A stretch of DNA of 64,000 nt from Henricia sp. BOLD:AAB3569 (GCA_037783545.1 JBBELK010000487.1:62001-126000), one strand, 5' to 3'. Positions 39,833 to 51,184 are shown, counted from the first letter of the stretch. The notes: generated by a model from the sequence alone, not told the origin. Translations and numbers: made by a program.

Positions 39833-39905
39833 GCCTCGTTGGCGCAGTCGGCAGCGCGTCAGTCTCATAATCTGAAGGTCGTGAGTTCGAGCCTCACACG
39901 GGGCA
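39833..39905 (+). tRNA. tRNA-Met(CAT), unit 66
   Basis: As unit 1. Confidence 0.96.
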
Positions 39906-40048
39906 GTCTCTGTCGTTTTGTAATGCTTCCCTTTTATATTATTGTTGTCTGCGTGAGGCTCAGGGTTTGGTAATGTCCTCATTTTAAACTGGAATGGCTC
40001 GTTTGGTTCCAACCATGCTGCTTGCGACCTGAAAGACAGCTTCACGTG

Positions 40049-40121
40049 GACCACGTGGCCTAATGGATAAGGCGTCCGACTTCGGATCGGAAGATTGAGG
40101 GTTCGAATCCCTTCGTGGTTG
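40049..40121 (+). tRNA. tRNA-Arg(TCG), unit 66
   Basis: As unit 1. Confidence 0.96.
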
Positions 40122-40348
40122 TGCTATTTTGGCACGCTGACTCTGTCTTCTGTCTTCTAAAGTCGATCCGAGATGACCGCCGTCTCCAGAAGGGCTTACT
40201 TCATGTATCCATGTTATGAACAATGTTATAGCAGGCCTTTGTGTTTGTGCAGTCAAGTTTGTCTCACAGGACAGTCTTCTTCAGCTAGCTCATGACAGAC
40301 GATTGCAACTTTCAGCGCTGAGAGGTTGTCCAAAAGTGTGGCTTATGT

Positions 40349-40421
40349 GCCTCGTTGGCGCAGTCGGCAGCGCGTCAGTCTCATAATCTGAAGGTCGTGA
40401 GTTCGAGCCTCACACGGGGCA
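40349..40421 (+). tRNA. tRNA-Met(CAT), unit 67
   Basis: As unit 1. Confidence 0.96.
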
Positions 40422-40564
40422 GTCTCTGTCGTTTTGTAATGCTTCCCTTTTATATTATTGTTGTCTGCGTGAGGCTCAGGGTTTGGTAATGTCCTCATTT
40501 TAAACTGGAATGGCTCGTTTGGTTCCAACCATGCTGCTTGCGACCTGAAAGACAGCTTCACGTG

Positions 40565-40637
40565 GACCACGTGGCCTAATGGATAAGGCGTCCGACTTCG
40601 GATCGGAAGATTGAGGGTTCGAATCCCTTCGTGGTTG
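40565..40637 (+). tRNA. tRNA-Arg(TCG), unit 67
   Basis: As unit 1. Confidence 0.96.
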
Positions 40638-40864
40638 TGCTATTTTGGCACGCTGACTCTGTCTTCTGTCTTCTAAAGTCGATCCGAGATGACCGCCGTC
40701 TCCAGAAGGGCTTACTTCATGTATCCATGTTATGAACAATGTTATAGCAGGCCTTTGTGTTTGTGCAGTCAAGTTTGTCTCACAGGACAGTCTTCTTCAG
40801 CTAGCTCATGACAGACGATTGCAACTTTCAGCGCTGAGAGGTTGTCCAAAAGTGTGGCTTATGT

Positions 40865-40937
40865 GCCTCGTTGGCGCAGTCGGCAGCGCGTCAGTCTCAT
40901 AATCTGAAGGTCGTGAGTTCGAGCCTCACACGGGGCA
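40865..40937 (+). tRNA. tRNA-Met(CAT), unit 68
   Basis: As unit 1. Confidence 0.96.
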
Positions 40938-41080
40938 GTCTCTGTCGTTTTGTAATGCTTCCCTTTTATATTATTGTTGTCTGCGTGAGGCTCAGGGTTT
41001 GGTAATGTCCTCATTTTAAACTGGAATGGCTCGTTTGGTTCCAACCATGCTGCTTGCGACCTGAAAGACAGCTTCACGTG

Positions 41081-41153
41081 GACCACGTGGCCTAATGGAT
41101 AAGGCGTCCGACTTCGGATCGGAAGATTGAGGGTTGGAATCCCTTCGTGGTTG
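41081..41153 (+). tRNA. tRNA-Arg(TCG), C56G variant, unit 68
   Basis: C56G at 41136. Confidence 0.7.
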
Positions 41154-41380
41154 TGCTATTTTGGCACGCTGACTCTGTCTTCTGTCTTCTAAAGTCGATC
41201 CGAGATGACCGCCGTCTCCAGAAGGGCTTACTTCATGTATCCATGTTATGAACAATGTTATAGCAGGCCTTTGTGTTTGTGCAGTCAAGTTTGTCTCACA
41301 GGACAGTCTTCTTCAGCTAGCTCATGACAGACGATTGCAACTTTCAGCGCTGAGAGGTTGTCCAAAAGTGTGGCTTATGT

Positions 41381-41453
41381 GCCTCGTTGGCGCAGTCGGC
41401 AGCGCGTCAGTCTCATAATCTGAAGGTCGTGAGTTCGAGCCTCACACGGGGCA
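41381..41453 (+). tRNA. tRNA-Met(CAT), unit 69
   Basis: As unit 1. Confidence 0.96.
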
Positions 41454-41596
41454 GTCTCTGTCGTTTTGTAATGCTTCCCTTTTATATTATTGTTGTCTGC
41501 GTGAGGCTCAGGGTTTGGTAATGTCCTCATTTTAAACTGGAATGGCTCGTTTGGTTCCAACCATGCTGCTTGCGACCTGAAAGACAGCTTCACGTG

Positions 41597-41669
41597 GACC
41601 ACGTGGCCTAATGGATAAGGCGTCCGACTTCGGATCGGAAGATTGAGGGTTCGAATCCCTTCGTGGTTG
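41597..41669 (+). tRNA. tRNA-Arg(TCG), unit 69
   Basis: As unit 1. Confidence 0.96.
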
Positions 41670-41896
41670 TGCTATTTTGGCACGCTGACTCTGTCTTCTG
41701 TCTTCTAAAGTCGATCCGAGATGACCGCCGTCTCCAGAAGGGCTTACTTCATGTATCCATGTTATGAACAATGTTATAGCAGGCCTTTGTGTTTGTGCAG
41801 TCAAGTTTGTCTCACAGGACAGTCTTCTTCAGCTAGCTCATGACAGACGATTGCAACTTTCAGCGCTGAGAGGTTGTCCAAAAGTGTGGCTTATGT

Positions 41897-41969
41897 GCCT
41901 CGTTGGCGCAGTCGGCAGCGCGTCAGTCTCATAATCTGAAGGTCGTGAGTTCGAGCCTCACACGGGGCA
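41897..41969 (+). tRNA. tRNA-Met(CAT), unit 70
   Basis: As unit 1. Confidence 0.96.
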
Positions 41970-42112
41970 GTCTCTGTCGTTTTGTAATGCTTCCCTTTTA
42001 TATTATTGTTGTCTGCGTGAGGCTCAGGGTTTGGTAATGTCCTCATTTTAAACTGGAATGGCTCGTTTGGTTCCAACCATGCTGCTTGCGACCTGAAAGA
42101 CAGCTTCACGTG

Positions 42113-42185
42113 GACCACGTGGCCTAATGGATAAGGCGTCCGACTTCGGATCGGAAGATTGAGGGTTCGAATCCCTTCGTGGTTG
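42113..42185 (+). tRNA. tRNA-Arg(TCG), unit 70
   Basis: As unit 1. Confidence 0.96.
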
Positions 42186-42412
42186 TGCTATTTTGGCACG
42201 CTGACTCTGTCTTCTGTCTTCTAAAGTCGATCCGAGATGACCGCCGTCTCCAGAAGGGCTTACTTCATGTATCCATGTTATGAACAATGTTATAGCAGGC
42301 CTTTGTGTTTGTGCAGTCAAGTTTGTCTCACAGGACAGTCTTCTTCAGCTAGCTCATGACAGACGATTGCAACTTTCAGCGCTGAGAGGTTGTCCAAAAG
42401 TGTGGCTTATGT

Positions 42413-42485
42413 GCCTCGTTGGCGCAGTCGGCAGCGCGTCAGTCTCATAATCTGAAGGTCGTGAGTTCGAGCCTCACACGGGGCA
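42413..42485 (+). tRNA. tRNA-Met(CAT), unit 71
   Basis: As unit 1. Confidence 0.96.
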
Positions 42486-42628
42486 GTCTCTGTCGTTTTG
42501 TAATGCTTCCCTTTTATATTATTGTTGTCTGCGTGAGGCTCAGGGTTTGGTAATGTCCTCATTTTAAACTGGAATGGCTCGTTTGGTTCCAACCATGCTG
42601 CTTGCGACCTGAAAGACAGCTTCACGTG

Positions 42629-42701
42629 GACCACGTGGCCTAATGGATAAGGCGTCCGACTTCGGATCGGAAGATTGAGGGTTCGAATCCCTTCGTGGTT
42701 G
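42629..42701 (+). tRNA. tRNA-Arg(TCG), unit 71
   Basis: As unit 1. Confidence 0.96.
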
Positions 42702-42928
42702 TGCTATTTTGGCACGCTGACTCTGTCTTCTGTCTTCTAAAGTCGATCCGAGATGACCGCCGTCTCCAGAAGGGCTTACTTCATGTATCCATGTTATGAA
42801 CAATGTTATAGCAGGCCTTTGTGTTTGTGCAGTCAAGTTTGTCTCACAGGACAGTCTTCTTCAGCTAGCTCATGACAGACGATTGCAACTTTCAGCGCTG
42901 AGAGGTTGTCCAAAAGTGTGGCTTATGT

Positions 42929-43001
42929 GCCTCGTTGGCGCAGTCGGCAGCGCGTCAGTCTCATAATCTGAAGGTCGTGAGTTCGAGCCTCACACGGGGC
43001 A
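42929..43001 (+). tRNA. tRNA-Met(CAT), unit 72
   Basis: As unit 1. Confidence 0.96.
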
Positions 43002-43144
43002 GTCTCTGTCGTTTTGTAATGCTTCCCTTTTATATTATTGTTGTCTGCGTGAGGCTCAGGGTTTGGTAATGTCCTCATTTTAAACTGGAATGGCTCGTTT
43101 GGTTCCAACCATGCTGCTTGCGACCTGAAAGACAGCTTCACGTG

Positions 43145-43217
43145 GACCACGTGGCCTAATGGATAAGGCGTCCGACTTCGGATCGGAAGATTGAGGGTTC
43201 GAATCCCTTCGTGGTTG
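43145..43217 (+). tRNA. tRNA-Arg(TCG), unit 72
   Basis: As unit 1. Confidence 0.96.
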
Positions 43218-43444
43218 TGCTATTTTGGCACGCTGACTCTGTCTTCTGTCTTCTAAAGTCGATCCGAGATGACCGCCGTCTCCAGAAGGGCTTACTTCAT
43301 GTATCCATGTTATGAACAATGTTATAGCAGGCCTTTGTGTTTGTGCAGTCAAGTTTGTCTCACAGGACAGTCTTCTTCAGCTAGCTCATGACAGACGATT
43401 GCAACTTTCAGCGCTGAGAGGTTGTCCAAAAGTGTGGCTTATGT

Positions 43445-43517
43445 GCCTCGTTGGCGCAGTCGGCAGCGCGTCAGTCTCATAATCTGAAGGTCGTGAGTTC
43501 GAGCCTCACACGGGGCA
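43445..43517 (+). tRNA. tRNA-Met(CAT), unit 73
   Basis: As unit 1. Confidence 0.96.
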
Positions 43518-43660
43518 GTCTCTGTCGTTTTGTAATGCTTCCCTTTTATATTATTGTTGTCTGCGTGAGGCTCAGGGTTTGGTAATGTCCTCATTTTAAA
43601 CTGGAATGGCTCGTTTGGTTCCAACCATGCTGCTTGCGACCTGAAAGACAGCTTCACGTG

Positions 43661-43733
43661 GACCACGTGGCCTAATGGATAAGGCGTCCGACTTCGGATC
43701 GGAAGATTGAGGGTTCGAATCCCTTCGTGGTTG
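43661..43733 (+). tRNA. tRNA-Arg(TCG), unit 73
   Basis: As unit 1. Confidence 0.96.
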
Positions 43734-43960
43734 TGCTATTTTGGCACGCTGACTCTGTCTTCTGTCTTCTAAAGTCGATCCGAGATGACCGCCGTCTCCA
43801 GAAGGGCTTACTTCATGTATCCATGTTATGAACAATGTTATAGCAGGCCTTTGTGTTTGTGCAGTCAAGTTTGTCTCACAGGACAGTCTTCTTCAGCTAG
43901 CTCATGACAGACGATTGCAACTTTCAGCGCTGAGAGGTTGTCCAAAAGTGTGGCTTATGT

Positions 43961-44033
43961 GCCTCGTTGGCGCAGTCGGCAGCGCGTCAGTCTCATAATC
44001 TGAAGGTCGTGAGTTCGAGCCTCACACGGGGCA
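43961..44033 (+). tRNA. tRNA-Met(CAT), unit 74
   Basis: As unit 1. Confidence 0.96.
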
Positions 44034-44176
44034 GTCTCTGTCGTTTTGTAATGCTTCCCTTTTATATTATTGTTGTCTGCGTGAGGCTCAGGGTTTGGTA
44101 ATGTCCTCATTTTAAACTGGAATGGCTCGTTTGGTTCCAACCATGCTGCTTGCGACCTGAAAGACAGCTTCACGTG

Positions 44177-44249
44177 GACCACGTGGCCTAATGGATAAGG
44201 CGTCCGACTTCGGATCGGAAGATTGAGGGTTCGAATCCCTTCGTGGTTG
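44177..44249 (+). tRNA. tRNA-Arg(TCG), unit 74
   Basis: As unit 1. Confidence 0.96.
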
Positions 44250-44476
44250 TGCTATTTTGGCACGCTGACTCTGTCTTCTGTCTTCTAAAGTCGATCCGAG
44301 ATGACCGCCGTCTCCAGAAGGGCTTACTTCATGTATCCATGTTATGAACAATGTTATAGCAGGCCTTTGTGTTTGTGCAGTCAAGTTTGTCTCACAGGAC
44401 AGTCTTCTTCAGCTAGCTCATGACAGACGATTGCAACTTTCAGCGCTGAGAGGTTGTCCAAAAGTGTGGCTTATGT

Positions 44477-44549
44477 GCCTCGTTGGCGCAGTCGGCAGCG
44501 CGTCAGTCTCATAATCTGAAGGTCGTGAGTTCGAGCCTCACACGGGGCA
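44477..44549 (+). tRNA. tRNA-Met(CAT), unit 75
   Basis: As unit 1. Confidence 0.96.
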
Positions 44550-44692
44550 GTCTCTGTCGTTTTGTAATGCTTCCCTTTTATATTATTGTTGTCTGCGTGA
44601 GGCTCAGGGTTTGGTAATGTCCTCATTTTAAACTGGAATGGCTCGTTTGGTTCCAACCATGCTGCTTGCGACCTGAAAGACAGCTTCACGTG

Positions 44693-44765
44693 GACCACGT
44701 GGCCTAATGGATAAGGCGTCCGACTTCGGATCGGAAGATTGAGGGTTGGAATCCCTTCGTGGTTG
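44693..44765 (+). tRNA. tRNA-Arg(TCG), C56G variant, unit 75
   Basis: C56G at 44748. Confidence 0.7.
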
Positions 44766-44992
44766 TGCTATTTTGGCACGCTGACTCTGTCTTCTGTCTT
44801 CTAAAGTCGATCCGAGATGACCGCCGTCTCCAGAAGGGCTTACTTCATGTATCCATGTTATGAACAATGTTATAGCAGGCCTTTGTGTTTGTGCAGTCAA
44901 GTTTGTCTCACAGGACAGTCTTCTTCAGCTAGCTCATGACAGACGATTGCAACTTTCAGCGCTGAGAGGTTGTCCAAAAGTGTGGCTTATGT

Positions 44993-45065
44993 GCCTCGTT
45001 GGCGCAGTCGGCAGCGCGTCAGTCTCATAATCTGAAGGTCGTGAGTTCGAGCCTCACACGGGGCA
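44993..45065 (+). tRNA. tRNA-Met(CAT), unit 76
   Basis: As unit 1. Confidence 0.96.
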
Positions 45066-45208
45066 GTCTCTGTCGTTTTGTAATGCTTCCCTTTTATATT
45101 ATTGTTGTCTGCGTGAGGCTCAGGGTTTGGTAATGTCCTCATTTTAAACTGGAATGGCTCGTTTGGTTCCAACCATGCTGCTTGCGACCTGAAAGACAGC
45201 TTCACGTG

Positions 45209-45281
45209 GACCACGTGGCCTAATGGATAAGGCGTCCGACTTCGGATCGGAAGATTGAGGGTTCGAATCCCTTCGTTGTTG
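45209..45281 (+). tRNA. tRNA-Arg(TCG), acceptor-stem variant, unit 76
   Basis: G69T at 45277 gives a C4-T69 mismatch; unit 51 has G69A. Confidence 0.85.
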
Positions 45282-45508
45282 TGCTATTTTGGCACGCTGA
45301 CTCTGTCTTCTGTCTTCTAAAGTCGATCCGAGATGACCGCCGTCTCCAGAAGGGCTTACTTCATGTATCCATGTTATGAACAATGTTATAGCAGGCCTTT
45401 GTGTTTGTGCAGTCAAGTTTGTCTCACAGGACAGTCTTCTTCAGCTAGCTCATGACAGACGATTGCAACTTTCAGCGCTGAGAGGTTGTCCAAAAGTGTG
45501 GCTTATGT

Positions 45509-45581
45509 GCCTCGTTGGCGCAGTCGGCAGCGCGTCAGTCTCATAATCTGAAGGTCGTGAGTTCGAGCCTCACACGGGGCA
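45509..45581 (+). tRNA. tRNA-Met(CAT), unit 77
   Basis: As unit 1. Confidence 0.96.
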
Positions 45582-45724
45582 GTCTCTGTCGTTTTGTAAT
45601 GCTTCCCTTTTATATTATTGTTGTCTGCGTGAGGCTCAGGGTTTGGTAATGTCCTCATTTTAAACTGGAATGGCTCGTTTGGTTCCAACCATGCTGCTTG
45701 CGACCTGAAAGACAGCTTCACGTG

Positions 45725-45797
45725 GACCACGTGGCCTAATGGATAAGGCGTCCGACTTCGGATCGGAAGATTGAGGGTTCGAATCCCTTCGTGGTTG
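45725..45797 (+). tRNA. tRNA-Arg(TCG), unit 77
   Basis: As unit 1. Confidence 0.96.
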
Positions 45798-46024
45798 TGC
45801 TATTTTGGCACGCTGACTCTGTCTTCTGTCTTCTAAAGTCGATCCGAGATGACCGCCGTCTCCAGAAGGGCTTACTTCATGTATCCATGTTATGAACAAT
45901 GTTATAGCAGGCCTTTGTGTTTGTGCAGTCAAGTTTGTCTCACAGGACAGTCTTCTTCAGCTAGCTCATGACAGACGATTGCAACTTTCAGCGCTGAGAG
46001 GTTGTCCAAAAGTGTGGCTTATGT

Positions 46025-46097
46025 GCCTCGTTGGCGCAGTCGGCAGCGCGTCAGTCTCATAATCTGAAGGTCGTGAGTTCGAGCCTCACACGGGGCA
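46025..46097 (+). tRNA. tRNA-Met(CAT), unit 78
   Basis: As unit 1. Confidence 0.96.
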
Positions 46098-46240
46098 GTC
46101 TCTGTCGTTTTGTAATGCTTCCCTTTTATATTATTGTTGTCTGCGTGAGGCTCAGGGTTTGGTAATGTCCTCATTTTAAACTGGAATGGCTCGTTTGGTT
46201 CCAACCATGCTGCTTGCGACCTGAAAGACAGCTTCACGTG

Positions 46241-46313
46241 GACCACGTGGCCTAATGGATAAGGCGTCCGACTTCGGATCGGAAGATTGAGGGTTCGAAT
46301 CCCTTCGTGGTTG
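46241..46313 (+). tRNA. tRNA-Arg(TCG), unit 78
   Basis: As unit 1. Confidence 0.96.
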
Positions 46314-46540
46314 TGCTATTTTGGCACGCTGACTCTGTCTTCTGTCTTCTAAAGTCGATCCGAGATGACCGCCGTCTCCAGAAGGGCTTACTTCATGTAT
46401 CCATGTTATGAACAATGTTATAGCAGGCCTTTGTGTTTGTGCAGTCAAGTTTGTCTCACAGGACAGTCTTCTTCAGCTAGCTCATGACAGACGATTGCAA
46501 CTTTCAGCGCTGAGAGGTTGTCCAAAAGTGTGGCTTATGT

Positions 46541-46613
46541 GCCTCGTTGGCGCAGTCGGCAGCGCGTCAGTCTCATAATCTGAAGGTCGTGAGTTCGAGC
46601 CTCACACGGGGCA
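46541..46613 (+). tRNA. tRNA-Met(CAT), unit 79
   Basis: As unit 1. Confidence 0.96.
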
Positions 46614-46756
46614 GTCTCTGTCGTTTTGTAATGCTTCCCTTTTATATTATTGTTGTCTGCGTGAGGCTCAGGGTTTGGTAATGTCCTCATTTTAAACTGG
46701 AATGGCTCGTTTGGTTCCAACCATGCTGCTTGCGACCTGAAAGACAGCTTCACGTG

Positions 46757-46829
46757 GACCACGTGGCCTAATGGATAAGGCGTCCGACTTCGGATCGGAA
46801 GATTGAGGGTTCGAATCCCTTCGTGGTTG
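46757..46829 (+). tRNA. tRNA-Arg(TCG), unit 79
   Basis: As unit 1. Confidence 0.96.
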
Positions 46830-47056
46830 TGCTATTTTGGCACGCTGACTCTGTCTTCTGTCTTCTAAAGTCGATCCGAGATGACCGCCGTCTCCAGAAG
46901 GGCTTACTTCATGTATCCATGTTATGAACAATGTTATAGCAGGCCTTTGTGTTTGTGCAGTCAAGTTTGTCTCACAGGACAGTCTTCTTCAGCTAGCTCA
47001 TGACAGACGATTGCAACTTTCAGCGCTGAGAGGTTGTCCAAAAGTGTGGCTTATGT

Positions 47057-47129
47057 GCCTCGTTGGCGCAGTCGGCAGCGCGTCAGTCTCATAATCTGAA
47101 GGTCGTGAGTTCGAGCCTCACACGGGGCA
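47057..47129 (+). tRNA. tRNA-Met(CAT), unit 80
   Basis: As unit 1. Confidence 0.96.
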
Positions 47130-47272
47130 GTCTCTGTCGTTTTGTAATGCTTCCCTTTTATATTATTGTTGTCTGCGTGAGGCTCAGGGTTTGGTAATGT
47201 CCTCATTTTAAACTGGAATGGCTCGTTTGGTTCCAACCATGCTGCTTGCGACCTGAAAGACAGCTTCACGTG

Positions 47273-47345
47273 GACCACGTGGCCTAATGGATAAGGCGTC
47301 CGACTTCGGATCGGAAGATTGAGGGTTGGAATCCCTTCGTGGTTG
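47273..47345 (+). tRNA. tRNA-Arg(TCG), C56G variant, unit 80
   Basis: C56G at 47328. Confidence 0.7.
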
Positions 47346-47572
47346 TGCTATTTTGGCACGCTGACTCTGTCTTCTGTCTTCTAAAGTCGATCCGAGATGA
47401 CCGCCGTCTCCAGAAGGGCTTACTTCATGTATCCATGTTATGAACAATGTTATAGCAGGCCTTTGTGTTTGTGCAGTCAAGTTTGTCTCACAGGACAGTC
47501 TTCTTCAGCTAGCTCATGACAGACGATTGCAACTTTCAGCGCTGAGAGGTTGTCCAAAAGTGTGGCTTATGT

Positions 47573-47645
47573 GCCTCGTTGGCGCAGTCGGCAGCGCGTC
47601 AGTCTCATAATCTGAAGGTCGTGAGTTCGAGCCTCACACGGGGCA
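47573..47645 (+). tRNA. tRNA-Met(CAT), unit 81
   Basis: As unit 1. Confidence 0.96.
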
Positions 47646-47788
47646 GTCTCTGTCGTTTTGTAATGCTTCCCTTTTATATTATTGTTGTCTGCGTGAGGCT
47701 CAGGGTTTGGTAATGTCCTCATTTTAAACTGGAATGGCTCGTTTGGTTCCAACCATGCTGCTTGCGACCTGAAAGACAGCTTCACGTG

Positions 47789-47861
47789 GACCACGTGGCC
47801 TAATGGATAAGGCGTCCGACTTCGGATCGGAAGATTGAGGGTTCGAATCCCTTCGTGGTTG
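47789..47861 (+). tRNA. tRNA-Arg(TCG), unit 81
   Basis: As unit 1. Confidence 0.96.
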
Positions 47862-48088
47862 TGCTATTTTGGCACGCTGACTCTGTCTTCTGTCTTCTAA
47901 AGTCGATCCGAGATGACCGCCGTCTCCAGAAGGGCTTACTTCATGTATCCATGTTATGAACAATGTTATAGCAGGCCTTTGTGTTTGTGCAGTCAAGTTT
48001 GTCTCACAGGACAGTCTTCTTCAGCTAGCTCATGACAGACGATTGCAACTTTCAGCGCTGAGAGGTTGTCCAAAAGTGTGGCTTATGT

Positions 48089-48161
48089 GCCTCGTTGGCG
48101 CAGTCGGCAGCGCGTCAGTCTCATAATCTGAAGGTCGTGAGTTCGAGCCTCACACGGGGCA
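48089..48161 (+). tRNA. tRNA-Met(CAT), unit 82
   Basis: As unit 1. Confidence 0.96.
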
Positions 48162-48304
48162 GTCTCTGTCGTTTTGTAATGCTTCCCTTTTATATTATTG
48201 TTGTCTGCGTGAGGCTCAGGGTTTGGTAATGTCCTCATTTTAAACTGGAATGGCTCGTTTGGTTCCAACCATGCTGCTTGCGACCTGAAAGACAGCTTCA
48301 CGTG

Positions 48305-48377
48305 GACCACGTGGCCTAATGGATAAGGCGTCCGACTTCGGATCGGAAGATTGAGGGTTCGAATCCCTTCGTGGTTG
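48305..48377 (+). tRNA. tRNA-Arg(TCG), unit 82
   Basis: As unit 1. Confidence 0.96.
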
Positions 48378-48604
48378 TGCTATTTTGGCACGCTGACTCT
48401 GTCTTCTGTCTTCTAAAGTCGATCCGAGATGACCGCCGTCTCCAGAAGGGCTTACTTCATGTATCCATGTTATGAACAATGTTATAGCAGGCCTTTGTGT
48501 TTGTGCAGTCAAGTTTGTCTCACAGGACAGTCTTCTTCAGCTAGCTCATGACAGACGATTGCAACTTTCAGCGCTGAGAGGTTGTCCAAAAGTGTGGCTT
48601 ATGT

Positions 48605-48677
48605 GCCTCGTTGGCGCAGTCGGCAGCGCGTCAGTCTCATAATCTGAAGGTCGTGAGTTCGAGCCTCACACGGGGCA
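48605..48677 (+). tRNA. tRNA-Met(CAT), unit 83
   Basis: As unit 1. Confidence 0.96.
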
Positions 48678-48820
48678 GTCTCTGTCGTTTTGTAATGCTT
48701 CCCTTTTATATTATTGTTGTCTGCGTGAGGCTCAGGGTTTGGTAATGTCCTCATTTTAAACTGGAATGGCTCGTTTGGTTCCAACCATGCTGCTTGCGAC
48801 CTGAAAGACAGCTTCACGTG

Positions 48821-48893
48821 GACCACGTGGCCTAATGGATAAGGCGTCCGACTTCGGATCGGAAGATTGAGGGTTCGAATCCCTTCGTGGTTG
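48821..48893 (+). tRNA. tRNA-Arg(TCG), unit 83
   Basis: As unit 1. Confidence 0.96.
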
Positions 48894-49120
48894 TGCTATT
48901 TTGGCACGCTGACTCTGTCTTCTGTCTTCTAAAGTCGATCCGAGATGACCGCCGTCTCCAGAAGGGCTTACTTCATGTATCCATGTTATGAACAATGTTA
49001 TAGCAGGCCTTTGTGTTTGTGCAGTCAAGTTTGTCTCACAGGACAGTCTTCTTCAGCTAGCTCATGACAGACGATTGCAACTTTCAGCGCTGAGAGGTTG
49101 TCCAAAAGTGTGGCTTATGT

Positions 49121-49193
49121 GCCTCGTTGGCGCAGTCGGCAGCGCGTCAGTCTCATAATCTGAAGGTCGTGAGTTCGAGCCTCACACGGGGCA
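49121..49193 (+). tRNA. tRNA-Met(CAT), unit 84
   Basis: As unit 1. Confidence 0.96.
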
Positions 49194-49336
49194 GTCTCTG
49201 TCGTTTTGTAATGCTTCCCTTTTATATTATTGTTGTCTGCGTGAGGCTCAGGGTTTGGTAATGTCCTCATTTTAAACTGGAATGGCTCGTTTGGTTCCAA
49301 CCATGCTGCTTGCGACCTGAAAGACAGCTTCACGTG

Positions 49337-49409
49337 GACCACGTGGCCTAATGGATAAGGCGTCCGACTTCGGATCGGAAGATTGAGGGTTGGAATCCCT
49401 TCGTGGTTG
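49337..49409 (+). tRNA. tRNA-Arg(TCG), C56G variant, unit 84
   Basis: C56G at 49392. Confidence 0.7.
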
Positions 49410-49636
49410 TGCTATTTTGGCACGCTGACTCTGTCTTCTGTCTTCTAAAGTCGATCCGAGATGACCGCCGTCTCCAGAAGGGCTTACTTCATGTATCCAT
49501 GTTATGAACAATGTTATAGCAGGCCTTTGTGTTTGTGCAGTCAAGTTTGTCTCACAGGACAGTCTTCTTCAGCTAGCTCATGACAGACGATTGCAACTTT
49601 CAGCGCTGAGAGGTTGTCCAAAAGTGTGGCTTATGT

Positions 49637-49709
49637 GCCTCGTTGGCGCAGTCGGCAGCGCGTAAGTCTCATAATCTGAAGGTCGTGAGTTCGAGCCTCA
49701 CACGGGGCA
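49637..49709 (+). tRNA. tRNA-Met(CAT), anticodon-stem variant, unit 85
   Basis: C28A at 49664 breaks the C28-G42 pair of the anticodon stem. Confidence 0.82.
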
Positions 49710-49852
49710 GTCTCTGTCGTTTTGTAATGCTTCCCTTTTATATTATTGTTGTCTGCGTGAGGCTCAGGGTTTGGTAATGTCCTCATTTTAAACTGGAATG
49801 GCTCGTTTGGTTCCAACCATGCTGCTTGCGACCTGAAAGACAGCTTCACGTG

Positions 49853-49925
49853 GACCACGTGGCCTAATGTATAAGGCGTCCGACTTCGGATCGGAAGATT
49901 GAGGGTTGGAATCCCTTCGTGGTTG
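49853..49925 (+). tRNA. tRNA-Arg(TCG), C56G plus G19T, unit 85
   Basis: C56G at 49908 and G19T at 49870. These are the two partners of the same D-loop/T-loop tertiary pair, and the new combination (T19, G56) does not restore a Watson-Crick pair. Probable pseudogene. Confidence 0.6.
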
Positions 49926-50152
49926 TGCTATTTTGGCACGCTGACTCTGTCTTCTGTCTTCTAAAGTCGATCCGAGATGACCGCCGTCTCCAGAAGGGCT
50001 TACTTCATGTATCCATGTTATGAACAATGTTATAGCAGGCCTTTGTGTTTGTGCAGTCAAGTTTGTCTCACAGGACAGTCTTCTTCAGCTAGCTCATGAC
50101 AGACGATTGCAACTTTCAGCGCTGAGAGGTTGTCCAAAAGTGTGGCTTATGT

Positions 50153-50225
50153 GCCTCGTTGGCGCAGTCGGCAGCGCGTCAGTCTCATAATCTGAAGGTC
50201 GTGAGTTCGAGCCTCACACGGGGCA
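50153..50225 (+). tRNA. tRNA-Met(CAT), unit 86
   Basis: As unit 1. Confidence 0.96.
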
Positions 50226-50368
50226 GTCTCTGTCGTTTTGTAATGCTTCCCTTTTATATTATTGTTGTCTGCGTGAGGCTCAGGGTTTGGTAATGTCCTC
50301 ATTTTAAACTGGAATGGCTCGTTTGGTTCCAACCATGCTGCTTGCGACCTGAAAGACAGCTTCACGTG

Positions 50369-50441
50369 GACCACGTGGCCTAATGGATAAGGCGTCCGAC
50401 TTCGGATCGGAAGATTGAGGGTTCGAATCCCTTCGTGGTTG
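50369..50441 (+). tRNA. tRNA-Arg(TCG), unit 86
   Basis: As unit 1. Confidence 0.96.
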
Positions 50442-50668
50442 TGCTATTTTGGCACGCTGACTCTGTCTTCTGTCTTCTAAAGTCGATCCGAGATGACCGC
50501 CGTCTCCAGAAGGGCTTACTTCATGTATCCATGTTATGAACAATGTTATAGCAGGCCTTTGTGTTTGTGCAGTCAAGTTTGTCTCACAGGACAGTCTTCT
50601 TCAGCTAGCTCATGACAGACGATTGCAACTTTCAGCGCTGAGAGGTTGTCCAAAAGTGTGGCTTATGT

Positions 50669-50741
50669 GCCTCGTTGGCGCAGTCGGCAGCGCGTCAGTC
50701 TCATAATCTGAAGGTCGTGAGTTCGAGCCTCACACGGGGCA
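50669..50741 (+). tRNA. tRNA-Met(CAT), unit 87
   Basis: As unit 1. Confidence 0.96.
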
Positions 50742-50884
50742 GTCTCTGTCGTTTTGTAATGCTTCCCTTTTATATTATTGTTGTCTGCGTGAGGCTCAGG
50801 GTTTGGTAATGTCCTCATTTTAAACTGGAATGGCTCGTTTGGTTCCAACCATGCTGCTTGCGACCTGAAAGACAGCTTCACGTG

Positions 50885-50957
50885 GACCACGTGGCCTAAT
50901 GGATAAGGCGTCCGACTTCGGATCGGAAGATTGAGGGTTGGAATCCCTTCGTGGTTG
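50885..50957 (+). tRNA. tRNA-Arg(TCG), C56G variant, unit 87
   Basis: C56G at 50940. Confidence 0.7.
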
Positions 50958-51184
50958 TGCTATTTTGGCACGCTGACTCTGTCTTCTGTCTTCTAAAGTC
51001 GATCCGAGATGACCGCCGTCTCCAGAAGGGCTTACTTCATGTATCCATGTTATGAACAATGTTATAGCAGGCCTTTGTGTTTGTGCAGTCAAGTTTGTCT
51101 CACAGGACAGTCTTCTTCAGCTAGCTCATGACAGACGATTGCAACTTTCAGCGCTGAGAGGTTGTCCAAAAGTGTGGCTTATGT

